From an alpha proteobacterium SCGC AAA536-K22 (GTDB taxonomy: Bacteria > Pseudomonadota > Alphaproteobacteria > Puniceispirillales > Marisalimonadaceae), in NCBI GenBank assembly GCA_000421325.1, contig ATWQ01000003.1, forward strand, positions 88,351-135,671: a stretch of 47,321 nucleotides of DNA, given 5' to 3'. Position numbers and translations under genes: made by a program. Shown piece by piece: positions 28,461-38,889 of the stretch (within the stretch, counting starts at the first letter, position 1; each line of letters begins with the position of its first letter). The notes under the pieces are model-generated. The model was not told where the DNA came from and ran no database searches. It saw only the letters and a program-made list of their open reading frames with translations.

Positions 28461-29738
28461 TTTTTTTTTTAAAAAATCAGGGATTTGACCACTATCTTTA
28501 AAATTAAGAAAATTTTCAATAGGTAAAAATGTATTGCTAAAATTCTTTTTAGAGTTTTTCTTATCTGGATCTGTTTTTAATTTTAAATGATCCATATTTT
28601 GCTTTTGTTTTTTTAAATTTATATCTGTTACATTAAGTATTTTAATTTTCTTTTTGATAAGTTTTTCTATTAATAAAATATTTTTTTCATCATCTTCATT
28701 GAAGATAGTATATGCCTTACCTTTTTTTCCTGCTCTTCCAGTTCTTCCAATACGATGAACATAATCTTCAGGATTGTTTGGGACATCATAATTAAAAACA
28801 TGACTTAAATCTTTTATGTCTATTCCTCTTGCTGCGACATCAGATGCAACAAGAATATCTGCAGACTTATTTTTAAATTTTTCAAGAGAATTAGTTCTTG
28901 AACTTTGATCCATGTCTCCATGAAGACAAACGGTTTTATAATTATTTTTTTTTAAAAATGTATTAACTTTATCAACATTATTTTTTTTATTACAGAATAT
29001 GACTGCGCTTTTAAATAAATCTATATTTAATAATATTTTTAGATCGTCTAATTTATTTTTATTATAAGCGTTAAAAAAATAACTATCTATATTTGAAGAA
29101 GTTGATGAATAAGGGTTTATTGTTATTTCTTTTGGATTAATTAGTAAATTTTTTCCAATTTTTCTTATTTCATTAGAGAGAGTTGCAGAAAAAAACAATG
29201 TTTGTCTAATTCTTGGTAATAATTTATTTATTTTCATAATATCTGGGATAAAACCCATATCTAACATTCGATCAGCTTCATCAATTATAAGTATTTTAAC
29301 GTCTTTTATTATTACTTTACCTCTTTCCATATGATCTATAAGTCTACCAGGGGTTGCAATAAGTACATCTACACCCTTTGCCAATTTATTATCTTGCTCT
29401 GTGAATGACACGCCACCAATTAATAATGCCATTTGTAGTTTAAGAAACTTATTAATAAAATTAAATTCCTCAGCTACTTGCATAGCTAATTCTCTGGTCG
29501 GTGCTAAAATAAGTGATCTAGGCATTCTAGACTTTGATTTTCCACTACTTAATATTTCAGCTAAAGGCATAATAAACGAACCAGTTTTTCCTGTCCCTGT
29601 TTGTGCGCAACCTAGTATGTCTCTACCCATTAAAATATGTGGAATAGCTTCTTTTTGAATTTCTGTGGGATTTTTATAACCTTTTTCATTAATGGAAGAT
29701 ATAATTTCCTTACATAAGCTTAGTTCTTCAAAATTCAC
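28452..29738 (-). CDS. DEAD-box RNA helicase (RhlE-like)
   Basis: 428-residue ATP-dependent RNA helicase. Motifs in order: Q motif GYKNPTEIQKEAIPH, motif I AQTGTGKT near residue 45, PTRELA, GGVSF, TPGRLIDH, the DEAD box LIIDEADRMLDMGF near 155, SAT in FFSATLS, then ARGIDIKD and HRIGRTGRAG in domain 2. The C-terminal tail is short and lysine-rich, as in RhlE-type proteins acting in ribosome assembly or mRNA decay. Its 3' end overlaps pepN by 9 bases tail to tail. The exact subfamily (RhlE versus SrmB/DeaD) is not certain. Confidence 0.9.
   Translation of the reverse strand: MNFEELSLCKEIISSINEKGYKNPTEIQKEAIPHILMGRDILGCAQTGTGKTGSFIMPLAEILSSGKSKSRMPRSLILAPTRELAMQVAEEFNFINKFLKLQMALLIGGVSFTEQDNKLAKGVDVLIATPGRLIDHMERGKVIIKDVKILIIDEADRMLDMGFIPDIMKINKLLPRIRQTLFFSATLSNEIRKIGKNLLINPKEITINPYSSTSSNIDSYFFNAYNKNKLDDLKILLNIDLFKSAVIFCNKKNNVDKVNTFLKKNNYKTVCLHGDMDQSSRTNSLEKFKNKSADILVASDVAARGIDIKDLSHVFNYDVPNNPEDYVHRIGRTGRAGKKGKAYTIFNEDDEKNILLIEKLIKKKIKILNVTDINLKKQKQNMDHLKLKTDPDKKNSKKNFSNTFLPIENFLNFKDSGQIPDFLKKKSV
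28457..28480. terminator. AT-rich inverted repeat spanning the pepN/helicase stop codons
   Basis: CTGATTTTTT at 28457-28466 and AAAAAATCAG at 28471-28480 are perfect 10-bp arms around four T residues. The repeat overlaps the stop codons of both converging genes. It could act as a weak two-way terminator, but the stem is mostly A-T and no U-tract follows, so this is tentative. Confidence 0.35.
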
Positions 29739-29818
29739 ATCTATTCCTTAACTAAAATTATAATGTATTTACTTATATTAATTAAAAGTCAAATTAAACT
29801 ATTTCAAAGTTATATAAT

Positions 29819-31780
29819 CTAAATATCAAAGTTATTAACTAAATTAGCATTTTCTTGAATATATTTAAACCTAAGTTCAGGTTTTTTCCCCATCAATATG
29901 TTTACTAACTCGTCAACTAATCTTCTTTGATCAGCTTCTTCAATACTTCTTTTAGGAACAGTAACTTTTAAAAGTTTTCTTGTTTTAGGAGACATTGTTG
30001 TTTCTTTTAATTGTGAAGGAGGCATTTCTCCTAAACCTTTAAATCTACTAATAATTCCTTTTCCAGAAAATTTTATTTTTGCAATCTCATTTTTTCTTTC
30101 TTCTGTTTGGGCATAATGAGATTGTCCGTTATATGTGATCCTATAAAGTGGTGGTTGGGCAAGGTACAAGTGACCTTTTTCTATTATTTCAGGAAAGTAA
30201 TTATAGAAAAAAGTTAATAGGAGTGCAGCTATATGGGCTCCATCAACATCTGCATCTGTCATTATTATAATTTTATTATATCTTAAATTTTGTAAACTAT
30301 TTGACTTTAATTGTTCCATTCCTATTGCTTGCTTTAAATCACTGATTTCTTGGTTTTGAGACATTTTTTCATTTGAAGCACTAGCAACATTTAATATTTT
30401 ACCTTTGAGTGGTAGAACTGCCTGCGTAACTCTTTCTCTAGCTTGTTTAGCTGATCCACCAGCACTATCACCTTCTACAATAAAAAGCTCAGACTCTTCA
30501 AATTTATCACTAGTGCAATCTGCTAATTTTCCAGGTAGACGAATTTTTTTTGTTATTGTTTTTCTTGAAATATCCTTTTCTTTTTTCTTTCTTTTTCTTT
30601 CTTCGTAATTCTCAATTGCTCTATTTAATATTGATTCACCTAATGAAAGGTCGTTAGACAACCAAGTTTCAAATCTATCTTTTATTGCAATTTCTACAAG
30701 TTTAGTACTAGATAAATTTACAAGCTTTTCCTTTGTTTGCCCCTGAAACTGAGGATTTTTTATAAAAATGGATAAAATAGAACCTGTTGAATTTATTAAA
30801 TCATCATAAATAAGCTCGCTAGCTTTTTTAAAGCCTTTAATATCTGCAAAATTTCTTATGCCTTTTGTTAAAGCATGTCTAAAGCCCAATTCATGACTAC
30901 CACCAAGAGGCGTTGGAACAGTATTGCAAAATGTTTCAATAAAACTTAATTGACCATGGGCAAGCCAAGCGATTACCCATTCAACAGATTCATCCTCAAT
31001 TTTCACCTTTCCATGAAAAGTAGATGATGTAAACATTGGAATTGTAGAAGTTTTAAATTGAATATATTCTATTATACCATTGACATAACGTAATTTTTTG
31101 GTATTCGGTGTTATAGTATTTCCTTTAAGCAAAGAAGCTTCACATTGCCAATTTATTTGTACACCACCAAAAAGATAGGCTTTATATTCTAAAATTTTGA
31201 AGAGCTTGTCAGGATTTAATAAATTATTTTCTCCAAATATACTCGTGTCTGGTTTAAACGAAATTGAAGTTCCAGTGTGTTTTTTTTTAGACACAATTTT
31301 ATTGAGTTTCGTAGTTGGTAAACCTTTTGAAAACTCTTGAGTGTAAAGCATACCTTTTCGAATAACATCAACTTTCATAAAAGAAGAAAGTGCGTTTACA
31401 ACTGAAGCTCCAACTCCATGAAGACCACCAGATGTGGCATAATTTTTATTTGAAAACTTACCTCCTGAATGGAGTGTCGTCATTATAACTTCTAATGCTG
31501 ATTTATTTTTAAACTTTGGATGGCTATCAATTGGAATCCCTCTACCATTATCGGAGATGGTGAGTATATTATCGTCTGATAGTTTTACATCTATAACAGT
31601 TGCGTGTTTAGCAACTACTTCATCCATAGAATTATCAATTATTTCAATCGCCAAGTGATGTAAGGCATTGTTATCTATACCACCGATATACATCCCAGGT
31701 CTATGGCGTACGGGTTCTAAACCTTCTAAAATTTCAATTTCAGCAGCGTTATAATTATTATCTAATAAACTTTTATTCAT
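29819..31780 (-). CDS. parE: DNA topoisomerase IV subunit B
   Basis: 653-residue type IIA topoisomerase ATPase subunit. GHKL ATPase motifs: EIIDNSMDEV, DNGRGIPIDSH and GGLHGVGASVVNALS; TOPRIM motifs: LFIVEGDSAGGSAKQARER near residue 440 and MTDADVDGAHIAALLL near 515. Length and the short region between the ATPase and TOPRIM domains fit ParE better than GyrB (about 800 residues), and the C-terminus lacks GyrB's extra features. It decatenates sister chromosomes together with ParC. It stands between the glnA terminator and the helicase gene. Confidence 0.92.
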   Translation of the reverse strand: MNKSLLDNNYNAAEIEILEGLEPVRHRPGMYIGGIDNNALHHLAIEIIDNSMDEVVAKHATVIDVKLSDDNILTISDNGRGIPIDSHPKFKNKSALEVIMTTLHSGGKFSNKNYATSGGLHGVGASVVNALSSFMKVDVIRKGMLYTQEFSKGLPTTKLNKIVSKKKHTGTSISFKPDTSIFGENNLLNPDKLFKILEYKAYLFGGVQINWQCEASLLKGNTITPNTKKLRYVNGIIEYIQFKTSTIPMFTSSTFHGKVKIEDESVEWVIAWLAHGQLSFIETFCNTVPTPLGGSHELGFRHALTKGIRNFADIKGFKKASELIYDDLINSTGSILSIFIKNPQFQGQTKEKLVNLSSTKLVEIAIKDRFETWLSNDLSLGESILNRAIENYEERKRKKKEKDISRKTITKKIRLPGKLADCTSDKFEESELFIVEGDSAGGSAKQARERVTQAVLPLKGKILNVASASNEKMSQNQEISDLKQAIGMEQLKSNSLQNLRYNKIIIMTDADVDGAHIAALLLTFFYNYFPEIIEKGHLYLAQPPLYRITYNGQSHYAQTEERKNEIAKIKFSGKGIISRFKGLGEMPPSQLKETTMSPKTRKLLKVTVPKRSIEEADQRRLVDELVNILMGKKPELRFKYIQENANLVNNFDI

Positions 31781-31854
31781 TTTTTAAACATGATATATAG
31801 TATAATAAAAACATATTGTTGCGATATCTAGCAATAATTTTATTATTTTGATAG

Positions 31855-31882
31855 AAAAAACCCAACTTAAGTTGGGTTTTTT
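31855..31882 (-). terminator. Rho-independent terminator of glnBA
   Basis: A perfect 28-base palindrome (AAAAAACCCAACTTAAGTTG... at 31855-31882) with six A residues at one end and six T at the other. It lies 11 bases after the glnA stop on the minus strand, the right place to end the glnB-glnA transcript, and would separate it from parE downstream. Confidence 0.88.
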
Positions 31883-31893
31883 AATATTTTTAA

Positions 31894-33303
31894 TTAACTT
31901 GAGTAATACATCTTAAACTCAACTGGATGTGGAGCGTGTTCAAACTGAACTACTTCTTCCATTTTGAGGTCAATATAAGCTTCTATTTGATCTTCAGTGA
32001 AAACGTTACCTTTAGTTAAAAAGGACATATCATTAGCAAGTGCGTCTAATGCTTCTCTGAGTGAACCACATACAGTTGGTATGCTTGACAGTTCGCTTGC
32101 AGGTAGTTCATACAAATCCTGATCCATAGCAGCTCCTGGATCGATTTTGTTTTGTATTCCATCTAATCCAGCCATTAACATTGCAGAAAATGCTAGGTAA
32201 GGGTTAGCTGTAGCATCAGGAAATCTAACTTCAACTCTTTTCCCATTAGGACTATCAGTAAATGGGATACGGCAAGAAGCAGATCTATTTCTAGCTGAAT
32301 ATGCTAGAATTACAGGAGCTTCAAACCCAGGTATTAATCTTTTATAGGAGTTTGTTGAAGGGTTAGTAAATGCATTTATAGCTTTTGCATGCTTTATAAT
32401 ACCTCCTATATAATACAAACAATTTTCTGAAAGTTGGGCGTATTTATCACCAGCAAATAAAGGTTTACCATCCTTCCAAATAGATTGATGAACATGCATC
32501 CCTGTGCCATTGTCACCTGAAACAGGTTTAGGCATGAAAGTTGCTGTTTGACCAAAAGAATGAGCTACGTTATGCACTGCATACTTATACAATTGTACAT
32601 TATCAGCTGTGTCAATAAGTGTACCAAACATCATTCCTAATTCATGCTGTGATGGTGCCACTTCGTGGTGATGTTTTTCCATTGGAACACCCATGTCAAC
32701 TAATGATAGAACCATTTCACTTCTTAAATCTTGTGCTGAATCAACTGGTGGTACCGGAAAGTAACCACCTTTAATACCTGGCCTATGTCCCATATTGCCT
32801 TCTTCAAAACTTTTACCAGAATTGTAAGGACCTTCTGACGAATCTATTTTATAAAAAGAACTATTCATTTCAGCTTCATATTTAACATCGTCAAAAACAA
32901 AAAATTCAGGTTCAGGACCAAAATATGCTGTATCACCAACTCCAATAGAACCTAGATATTCAAGAGCTTGTTTAGCTGTTGATCTTGGATCTCTTTCATA
33001 AGGTTTACCGGAAATTGGATCCAAAACATCACAGAAAATTGATAAAGTAGGTTGAGAGAAGAAAGGATCGACAATGCCTCTGGTACAATCAGGCATTAGT
33101 TTCATGTCAGATTCGTTTATAGCTTTCCAGCCTGCTATGGATGAACCATCAAACATAAAACCTTCAGCCAAGCTTTTTTCGTCTATAGTGCTTACATGTT
33201 GAGATAAATGTTGCATTTTACCTCTTGGATCAGTAAACCGAAGATCAATAAATTGTATTTCTTTTTCTTTAATCATATTCAATATAGATTTTGCATCTGA
33301 CAT
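31894..33303 (-). CDS. glnA: Glutamine synthetase type I
   Basis: 469-residue GSI enzyme that makes glutamine from glutamate, ammonium and ATP. Conserved parts: [19 protein letters not shown], the metal and glutamate residues in [14 protein letters not shown], the ATP-region [16 protein letters not shown], and the adenylylation tyrosine in DLYELP near residue 398. Adenylylation control by GlnE is thus expected. It lies 21 bases after glnB in a classic glnB-glnA operon, closed by a strong terminator. Together with amtB-glnK at 9 kb it forms the ammonium-assimilation set of the window. Confidence 0.98.
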   Translation of the reverse strand: MSDAKSILNMIKEKEIQFIDLRFTDPRGKMQHLSQHVSTIDEKSLAEGFMFDGSSIAGWKAINESDMKLMPDCTRGIVDPFFSQPTLSIFCDVLDPISGKPYERDPRSTAKQALEYLGSIGVGDTAYFGPEPEFFVFDDVKYEAEMNSSFYKIDSSEGPYNSGKSFEEGNMGHRPGIKGGYFPVPPVDSAQDLRSEMVLSLVDMGVPMEKHHHEVAPSQHELGMMFGTLIDTADNVQLYKYAVHNVAHSFGQTATFMPKPVSGDNGTGMHVHQSIWKDGKPLFAGDKYAQLSENCLYYIGGIIKHAKAINAFTNPSTNSYKRLIPGFEAPVILAYSARNRSASCRIPFTDSPNGKRVEVRFPDATANPYLAFSAMLMAGLDGIQNKIDPGAAMDQDLYELPASELSSIPTVCGSLREALDALANDMSFLTKGNVFTEDQIEAYIDLKMEEVVQFEHAPHPVEFKMYYSS

Positions 33304-33324
33304 TATAATAACTCCATGTAAATT

Positions 33325-33687
<363 letters not shown>

Positions 33688-33773
33688 TTATAACCTAAAT
33701 ACATTGAGACAAAATTGTATTTACAAACTTAAATGATATTAGAAAAAAATGCTTAAAAATTAAGCAACTATTT

Positions 33774-34946
33774 TTAAAATATATTTTTCATTCTCGATAT
33801 TGCTTCTTCAATTGCATCATTAGAATTTGCACAAGACAATCTTATGTAATTTTCTCCATATTTGCCAAATGAAGTTCCAGCTACGGTTGCAACTCCTATT
33901 TTATCTAATAATAAATTTTGAACCTCCATTGAATTTTTATTTGTATCACTTATGTTGGGAAAACAATAAAATGCACCATTAGGTTTTTGACAATTTAATC
34001 CTTTGACTTCATTTAACTTTGTAAACATTAGTGTAGCTCTTTTTTTGAAAGCTTGATTCATTTCTTTAACACATTCTTGAGGTCCTGTTAAAGCCTCTAG
34101 TGCTGCATATTGAGCACTGGCATTTACACATGAATGAATATTTACAGCTAATTTTTCAGCAATTTCATAAAGTCTTTTAGGAAAAATACCATATCCTAGG
34201 CGCCATCCGGTCATAGCATAAGTTTTAGACCAACCATTTAAAATTATGAGTCTATCTTTAATTTCAGGAAATTTTAACATTGATGTAAAATTAATATCTC
34301 CAAAACAAAATTGATCATAAATCTCATCACTCATTAATACAACATTCGGAAATTTTTCTAACCCCTTTGCAAGTTTTTCAAGTTCAAACTTTGGAACGAC
34401 GCCTCCAGTAGGATTTGCGGGACTGTTTATAATAATTAGGCTTGTATTCTGATTAATTTTCTTAAGAATGTCTTCTGCTGAAAAAGAAAAGCCCTTATTC
34501 TCACTTAATTTATATGGAACCGCCTTAGCTCCAGAATAATTGATTGCGGACTCATAGATTGGAAATCCAGGATTAGGGTATAAAATTTCCTTATTTTTTT
34601 CTCCCATTAGCATAGCAGAGAAAAATATAATCACTTTCCCACCAGGTACTATGAGAATATTATCAGGAGAAACTTGAACTTTATGTCTCCTATTAATGTC
34701 ATTTGAAACAGCTTCTCTTAATTGAGGAATACCTATAGATTGAGTATATCCATGATGACCATCTTTAAGTGCTTTTATTCCTGCTTCTACTATATGTTCA
34801 GGAGTTTCAAAATCAGGTTGACCAATCCCAAGATTAATAACATTTTTTCCTTCTGAGGCTAATTTATTTGCTTTCGCCAAAACCGTGAAAGCTGTTTCTG
34901 TTCCAAGATTATTGTTTCTATCAGCAATATGGTGAAATTTGTTCAT
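33774..34946 (-). CDS. Aspartate aminotransferase-family PLP enzyme
   Basis: 390-residue fold-type I aminotransferase. It has INLGIGQPDFETPEHIVEAG, YTQSIGIPQLREAVS, the NSPANPTGGVV cofactor loop, VLMSDEIYDQ, and the PLP lysine in NGWSKTYAMTGWRLGYG near residue 235, closing with an arginine in ENYIRLSCANS. This matches the class I-gamma aspartate/prephenate aminotransferases common in alphaproteobacteria (aatA-like). It lies 110 bases upstream of glnB but is probably its own unit. It is complete, unlike the related but disrupted aminotransferase at 19.2 kb. Confidence 0.88.
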   Translation of the reverse strand: MNKFHHIADRNNNLGTETAFTVLAKANKLASEGKNVINLGIGQPDFETPEHIVEAGIKALKDGHHGYTQSIGIPQLREAVSNDINRRHKVQVSPDNILIVPGGKVIIFFSAMLMGEKNKEILYPNPGFPIYESAINYSGAKAVPYKLSENKGFSFSAEDILKKINQNTSLIIINSPANPTGGVVPKFELEKLAKGLEKFPNVVLMSDEIYDQFCFGDINFTSMLKFPEIKDRLIILNGWSKTYAMTGWRLGYGIFPKRLYEIAEKLAVNIHSCVNASAQYAALEALTGPQECVKEMNQAFKKRATLMFTKLNEVKGLNCQKPNGAFYCFPNISDTNKNSMEVQNLLLDKIGVATVAGTSFGKYGENYIRLSCANSNDAIEEAISRMKNIF

Positions 34947-35044
34947 TTAATAAAACCTTGATTAATTTTGTAATATTAAATACTTATACAGTCGTATTAT
35001 GAAAATAAAGTATTTTAATGAAGTCTAGTAATTTTATTCAATAT
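34947..35044. other. Promoter-bearing gap before the tRNA pair
   Basis: Ninety-eight AT-rich bases between the divergent aminotransferase gene and tRNA-His. Promoters for both must lie here. I could not choose a clear -35/-10 pair and see no other structure. Confidence 0.4.
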
Positions 35045-35122
35045 GGCGGGTGTAGCTCAGTTGGTTAGAGCGCGGGTTTGTGGTACCTGAGGTCGCCGGT
35101 TCGAAGCCGGTCACTCGCCCCA
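35045..35122 (+). tRNA. tRNA-His (anticodon GTG)
   Basis: Cloverleaf with acceptor GCGGGTG/CACTCGC, an extra G at position -1 facing C73 (the histidine identity element), D arm AGCTCAGTTGG, anticodon loop TTGTGGT giving GTG, T arm GGTTCGAAGCC, and CCA encoded. tRNA-His is one of the four substrates of the Tgt/QueA/QueG queuosine enzymes encoded at 5-8.6 kb. Confidence 0.96.
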
Positions 35123-35140
35123 TCTAAATTTCTAATCATT

Positions 35141-35171
35141 CTAACTTGACCTTTGGTCATTCGTAAGTTAG
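35141..35171 (+). terminator. Stem-loop between tRNA-His and tRNA-Leu
   Basis: Arms CTAACTTGACC (35141-35151) and GGTC...AAGTTAG (35155-35171) form an 11-pair stem interrupted by a six-base bulge on the 3' side, with a TTT loop, followed by a T-rich stretch. It may end or process the tRNA-His transcript before tRNA-Leu. Tentative, judged only from the pairing and position. Confidence 0.35.
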
Positions 35172-35204
35172 CTATTTATTTTGTTGTTTTTAAAATAATT
35201 TTTT

Positions 35205-35289
35205 GCGGGCGTGGCGGAACTGGTAGACGCGCAAGATTTAGGTTCTTGTATCGAAAGGTGTGGGGGTTCAAGTCCCTTCGCCCGCACCA
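35205..35289 (+). tRNA. tRNA-Leu (anticodon TAG)
   Basis: 85-nucleotide class II tRNA: acceptor GCGGGCG pairs with CGCCCGC, D arm TGGCGGAACTGGTAGACGCG, anticodon stem CAAGA/TCTTG around TTTAGGT (TAG), a variable arm, T arm GGGGTTCAAGTCCC, and encoded CCA. It lies 83 bases after tRNA-His and 47 bases before tig. Confidence 0.96.
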
Positions 35290-35336
35290 AATTTAAGATT
35301 CAAATCTTTTAGTTTTTTAAGGGGTATTATACTGAT

Positions 35337-36809
35337 ATGGCTATTACGCAAACTTTATCTGAAGGTCTTAAACGTGAATTTGAAGTTGTTATTACTAATT
35401 CAGAGATAAACAAACTAGTAGATGTAAAACTTGAAAATATAGCTAAAGAGGCTAATCTGCCTGGATTTAGGCCTGGAAAAGTTCCTGTTTCAGTTGTTAA
35501 AAATAGATTTGGCAAACAGGTTTTGGGCGAGGTTGTAAGAGAATCTGTTGACAACGCAACTAAAGATACTATGGAAAAAAACAAACTTACTCCTTCATCG
35601 CAACCAAAAATAGAAATTATATCGTTTGAAGAAGGTGAAGATCTCAAAGCAAAATTTTCTGTCGAAATAATGCCTGAATTTGAAATACCTGACTTGTCAA
35701 GTTTAGAAATAATTAAGCCTACAGTTAAGGTTACTGAAAAAGAAGTGAATGATGCTGTAGAAAAAATATCTAAAGAAAATATTGGGACTAAAAAAATTGA
35801 AAAAGCTAGACCTGCAAAAAATGGAGATACAGTCGTCATTGATTTTTTAGGGAAAGTTGATGGTATTGCTTTTGATGGAGGAGAAGCAAAGGGTCATAAC
35901 TTGAAACTTGGGTCTAATTCTTTCATTCCCGGTTTCGAAGACGGTTTATTAGGATGTGAAGTTGGAAAAAAAGTAAATGTTGAAGTGACTTTTCCAGAAG
36001 ATTACCAAGCTAAAAATTTATCTGGGAAAAAAGCTGTTTTTGAAACAATTATAAATGAAATTAAAGAAGATATTGAGTTGGTTATTAATGACGAATTTGC
36101 CAAGACTTTAGGTATGGAAGATTTAAAATCTCTGAAATCTGCAGTTTCAGATCAAATAACTAAGCAACATGATCAGGCTAGCAGAGAAAAGTCTAAAAGG
36201 CAAATACTTGATAAACTAGCTGATACTGTATCATTTGATCTACCAGAAACTCTAGAAAAAGAAGAATATAATAATATATGTAAAGCCATGAACCCAAATG
36301 CAAAACCGGATGATACGTCTAACACTGATGAAGAGGGCCAGGTACCAGAAGCTGATAAGGGAATGAAAAAAGAAGAAAAACAAGACGCTTCTGAAATAGC
36401 AAAAAGAAGAGTGAGACTCGGTCTTCTATTATCTGAAATAGGTAGAAAAAATAATATAAAAGTTGAAGAAGAAGACACTAGAAATGCAATGATGAAAGAA
36501 ATACAAAAATACCCTGGACAAGAAAAACAAGTTATGGATTATTTTAAAAACAACCCTGACGCTCAACAGCAATTATCAGGGCCAATTTTTGAAGATAAAA
36601 TCATAGATTTCATTTTAGAATTAGCAATTACTAAAGAAAAGGTTGTTTCTGTTGAAGAGCTATACGAACAAGAGGAACTTGATTTGAATAAAGAAGCAGT
36701 TAAGGCCAAAAAATCAAACAAATTAGTTAATAAAAATAATGTTGAAAAATCAACTAAAAATAAAGTAAGTAAAAAAGTTCAAAAAGTAGATACTAAAACA
36801 AAGAAATAA
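35337..36809 (+). CDS. tig: Trigger factor
   Basis: 490-residue ribosome-associated chaperone and peptidyl-prolyl isomerase. The ribosome-docking motif is in LPGFRPGKVPVSVVKNRFG near residues 40-55; an FKBP-like domain follows (NGDTVVIDFLGKVDG to VTFPEDYQ, about 160-230), then the long helical C-terminal domain. A charged insertion (about residues 320-345, PDDTSNTDEEG) and a lysine-rich tail of some 35 residues make it longer than E. coli Tig (432). It heads the tig-clpP-clpX-lon-hup block; clpP begins 15 bases later. Confidence 0.95.
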   Translation: MAITQTLSEGLKREFEVVITNSEINKLVDVKLENIAKEANLPGFRPGKVPVSVVKNRFGKQVLGEVVRESVDNATKDTMEKNKLTPSSQPKIEIISFEEGEDLKAKFSVEIMPEFEIPDLSSLEIIKPTVKVTEKEVNDAVEKISKENIGTKKIEKARPAKNGDTVVIDFLGKVDGIAFDGGEAKGHNLKLGSNSFIPGFEDGLLGCEVGKKVNVEVTFPEDYQAKNLSGKKAVFETIINEIKEDIELVINDEFAKTLGMEDLKSLKSAVSDQITKQHDQASREKSKRQILDKLADTVSFDLPETLEKEEYNNICKAMNPNAKPDDTSNTDEEGQVPEADKGMKKEEKQDASEIAKRRVRLGLLLSEIGRKNNIKVEEEDTRNAMMKEIQKYPGQEKQVMDYFKNNPDAQQQLSGPIFEDKIIDFILELAITKEKVVSVEELYEQEELDLNKEAVKAKKSNKLVNKNNVEKSTKNKVSKKVQKVDTKTKK

Positions 36810-36824
36810 GGAGTTATCGTTAAT

Positions 36825-37463
36825 ATGTTTGAAAATTTTTCTAATTCATTTAAATCAACAAAAGAAAATGGGGCTCTTGTTCCTATGGTTGTTGAACAAA
36901 CAAGTAGAGGGGAGAGATCTTACGACATATATTCTAGACTTTTAAAAGAAAGGATAATTTTTCTTGTTGGGCCAATCGATGATAATATTGCTTCATTAGT
37001 ATGTGCTCAATTATTATTTCTAGAAGCTGAAAATCCAAAAAAAGATATATCCATGTATATTAATTCTCCTGGAGGTGTCGTAACCTCAGGATTGTCCATA
37101 TATGACACAATGGAATATATAAGACCTGACGTATCCACTGTGTGTATTGGTCAAGCTGCTAGTATGGGTTCTTTATTATTAACTGCAGGTGCTGAAAAAA
37201 AAAGATATTGCTTACCTAATGCAAGAATAATGACGCATCAACCATCAGGAGGTTTTCAGGGTCAAGCTACTGATATAGAAATTCACGCAAAAGAAATAAT
37301 CAATCTAAGAACTAGGTTGAATGGGATTTATGTTAAACATTCTGGCAAGAAAATTGCAGAAATTGAAACATTAATGGATAGAGATACATTCTTATCCCCT
37401 GAAGATGCACTTAAGCTTGGTTTGATAGACGAAGTTGTTGATAAAAGACCAAATGTTAAATAA
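36825..37463 (+). CDS. clpP: ATP-dependent Clp protease proteolytic subunit
   Basis: 212-residue serine protease forming the double-ring chamber used by ClpX and ClpA. Catalytic serine in [11 protein letters not shown], histidine in [15 protein letters not shown], and aspartate in the [12 protein letters not shown] region. The ATG at 36825 has an AAGGAG site overlapping the end of tig. Together with clpX, 83 bases downstream, it supplies the ClpXP protease, which in alphaproteobacteria with GcrA also clears cell-cycle regulators. Confidence 0.97.
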   Translation: MFENFSNSFKSTKENGALVPMVVEQTSRGERSYDIYSRLLKERIIFLVGPIDDNIASLVCAQLLFLEAENPKKDISMYINSPGGVVTSGLSIYDTMEYIRPDVSTVCIGQAASMGSLLLTAGAEKKRYCLPNARIMTHQPSGGFQGQATDIEIHAKEIINLRTRLNGIYVKHSGKKIAEIETLMDRDTFLSPEDALKLGLIDEVVDKRPNVK

Positions 37464-37546
37464 AATTAATAAAATATTTTAGATATTGCATTTTAAAAGA
37501 AATCTATAGAATAATAAGATGCAAATACAAAAAATGAGGTGGTAAC

Positions 37547-38815
37547 ATGGATGAACAAAAAAATGAAGGGAAGAATAAAACAACTCTATATTGTTCATTT
37601 TGTGGAAAAAGTCAGCACGAAGTTAAAAAGTTAATTGCAGGACCGACTGTATTCATTTGTGATGAATGTGTTGAATTATGTATGGATATTATTAAAGAAG
37701 AGCACCAATCCTCCATCACCAAGAATAAAGAAGGAATACCATCACCTGCCGAAATATGTAAAATATTAGATGATTACGTAATTGGTCAAACAAAGGCTAA
37801 AAGAGTTTTGTCTGTAGCTGTCCATAACCATTATAAAAGATTAACTAATACATTGGATATGAATGATATTGAAATTTCCAAGTCAAACATACTGTTAGTA
37901 GGACCTACTGGATGCGGAAAAACTTTACTGGCACAAACTTTGGCTAAAATCCTTGATGTTCCTTTTACAATGGCTGATGCAACCACTTTAACTGAAGCTG
38001 GTTATGTAGGGGAAGATGTAGAAAATATAATTCTTAAATTATTACAAGCCTCAGATTATAATGTTGAAAGAGCTCAAAAAGGAATTGTTTATATCGATGA
38101 GGTTGATAAAATTTCAAGAAAATCTGAGAATCCTTCGATAACAAGAGATGTAAGTGGTGAAGGGGTTCAGCAAGCTCTACTCAAAATTATGGAAGGTACA
38201 ATAGCAGCTGTGCCCCCACAAGGTGGAAGAAAACATCCTCAACAAGAGTTTCTTCAGGTGGATACAACTAATATACTTTTTATATGTGGTGGAGCTTTTG
38301 CAGGTTTAGACAAGTTAATTGCCAATAGAAATAAAGGATCATCAATTGGATTTGGTGCAGAAATAGTTAATTCACAAGATATTTCCAGTTCTGATGTTTT
38401 AAAAAATGTAGAGCCTGGAGATTTAGTTAAATATGGACTTATTCCTGAGTTTATCGGTCGTCTTCCTGTCTTAGCAACTCTAGAGGATCTTGACGAAGAT
38501 GCTTTAGTAACTATCTTGACAAAACCAAAAAATGCCTTGGTAAAGCAATATCAAAAACTCTTTGAAATGGAAAATACAAAACTTGAATTTAGAGAAAAGG
38601 CGCTTAGAGCTGTTGCACAAAAGGCTATAAATTTGAAGACTGGTGCTAGAGGTTTACGGTCAATTATTGAAAATATTTTAATGGATACCATGTTTGAACT
38701 TCCTTCTGAACCAGATATAAATGAAGTTGTTATAAATGAAGAAGTCATACTGAATGGCAGCAAACCTATTTTAGTACATGAAAAAAAATCAAAAGAAATA
38801 AATAATCCTTTATAA
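37547..38815 (+). CDS. clpX: Clp protease ATP-binding subunit ClpX
   Basis: 422-residue AAA+ unfoldase. The N-terminal C4 zinc finger (CSFCGKSQ and [10 protein letters not shown]) binds adaptors; Walker A is GPTGCGKT near residue 121, Walker [10 protein letters not shown] near 185, the pore loop GYVGEDVE lies near 153, and the ClpP-docking IGF loop is in SIGFGAE near 270. Start ATG 37547 has a GAGGTGG site. Full length for the family; follows clpP as usual. Confidence 0.98.
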   Translation: MDEQKNEGKNKTTLYCSFCGKSQHEVKKLIAGPTVFICDECVELCMDIIKEEHQSSITKNKEGIPSPAEICKILDDYVIGQTKAKRVLSVAVHNHYKRLTNTLDMNDIEISKSNILLVGPTGCGKTLLAQTLAKILDVPFTMADATTLTEAGYVGEDVENIILKLLQASDYNVERAQKGIVYIDEVDKISRKSENPSITRDVSGEGVQQALLKIMEGTIAAVPPQGGRKHPQQEFLQVDTTNILFICGGAFAGLDKLIANRNKGSSIGFGAEIVNSQDISSSDVLKNVEPGDLVKYGLIPEFIGRLPVLATLEDLDEDALVTILTKPKNALVKQYQKLFEMENTKLEFREKALRAVAQKAINLKTGARGLRSIIENILMDTMFELPSEPDINEVVINEEVILNGSKPILVHEKKSKEINNPL

Positions 38816-38889
38816 AAAATCATTTTAGCTTGAAGTTTTAAAAAAAAATATCATTTAAATATCTATTAACTAATAAAAAGGATATTGTC

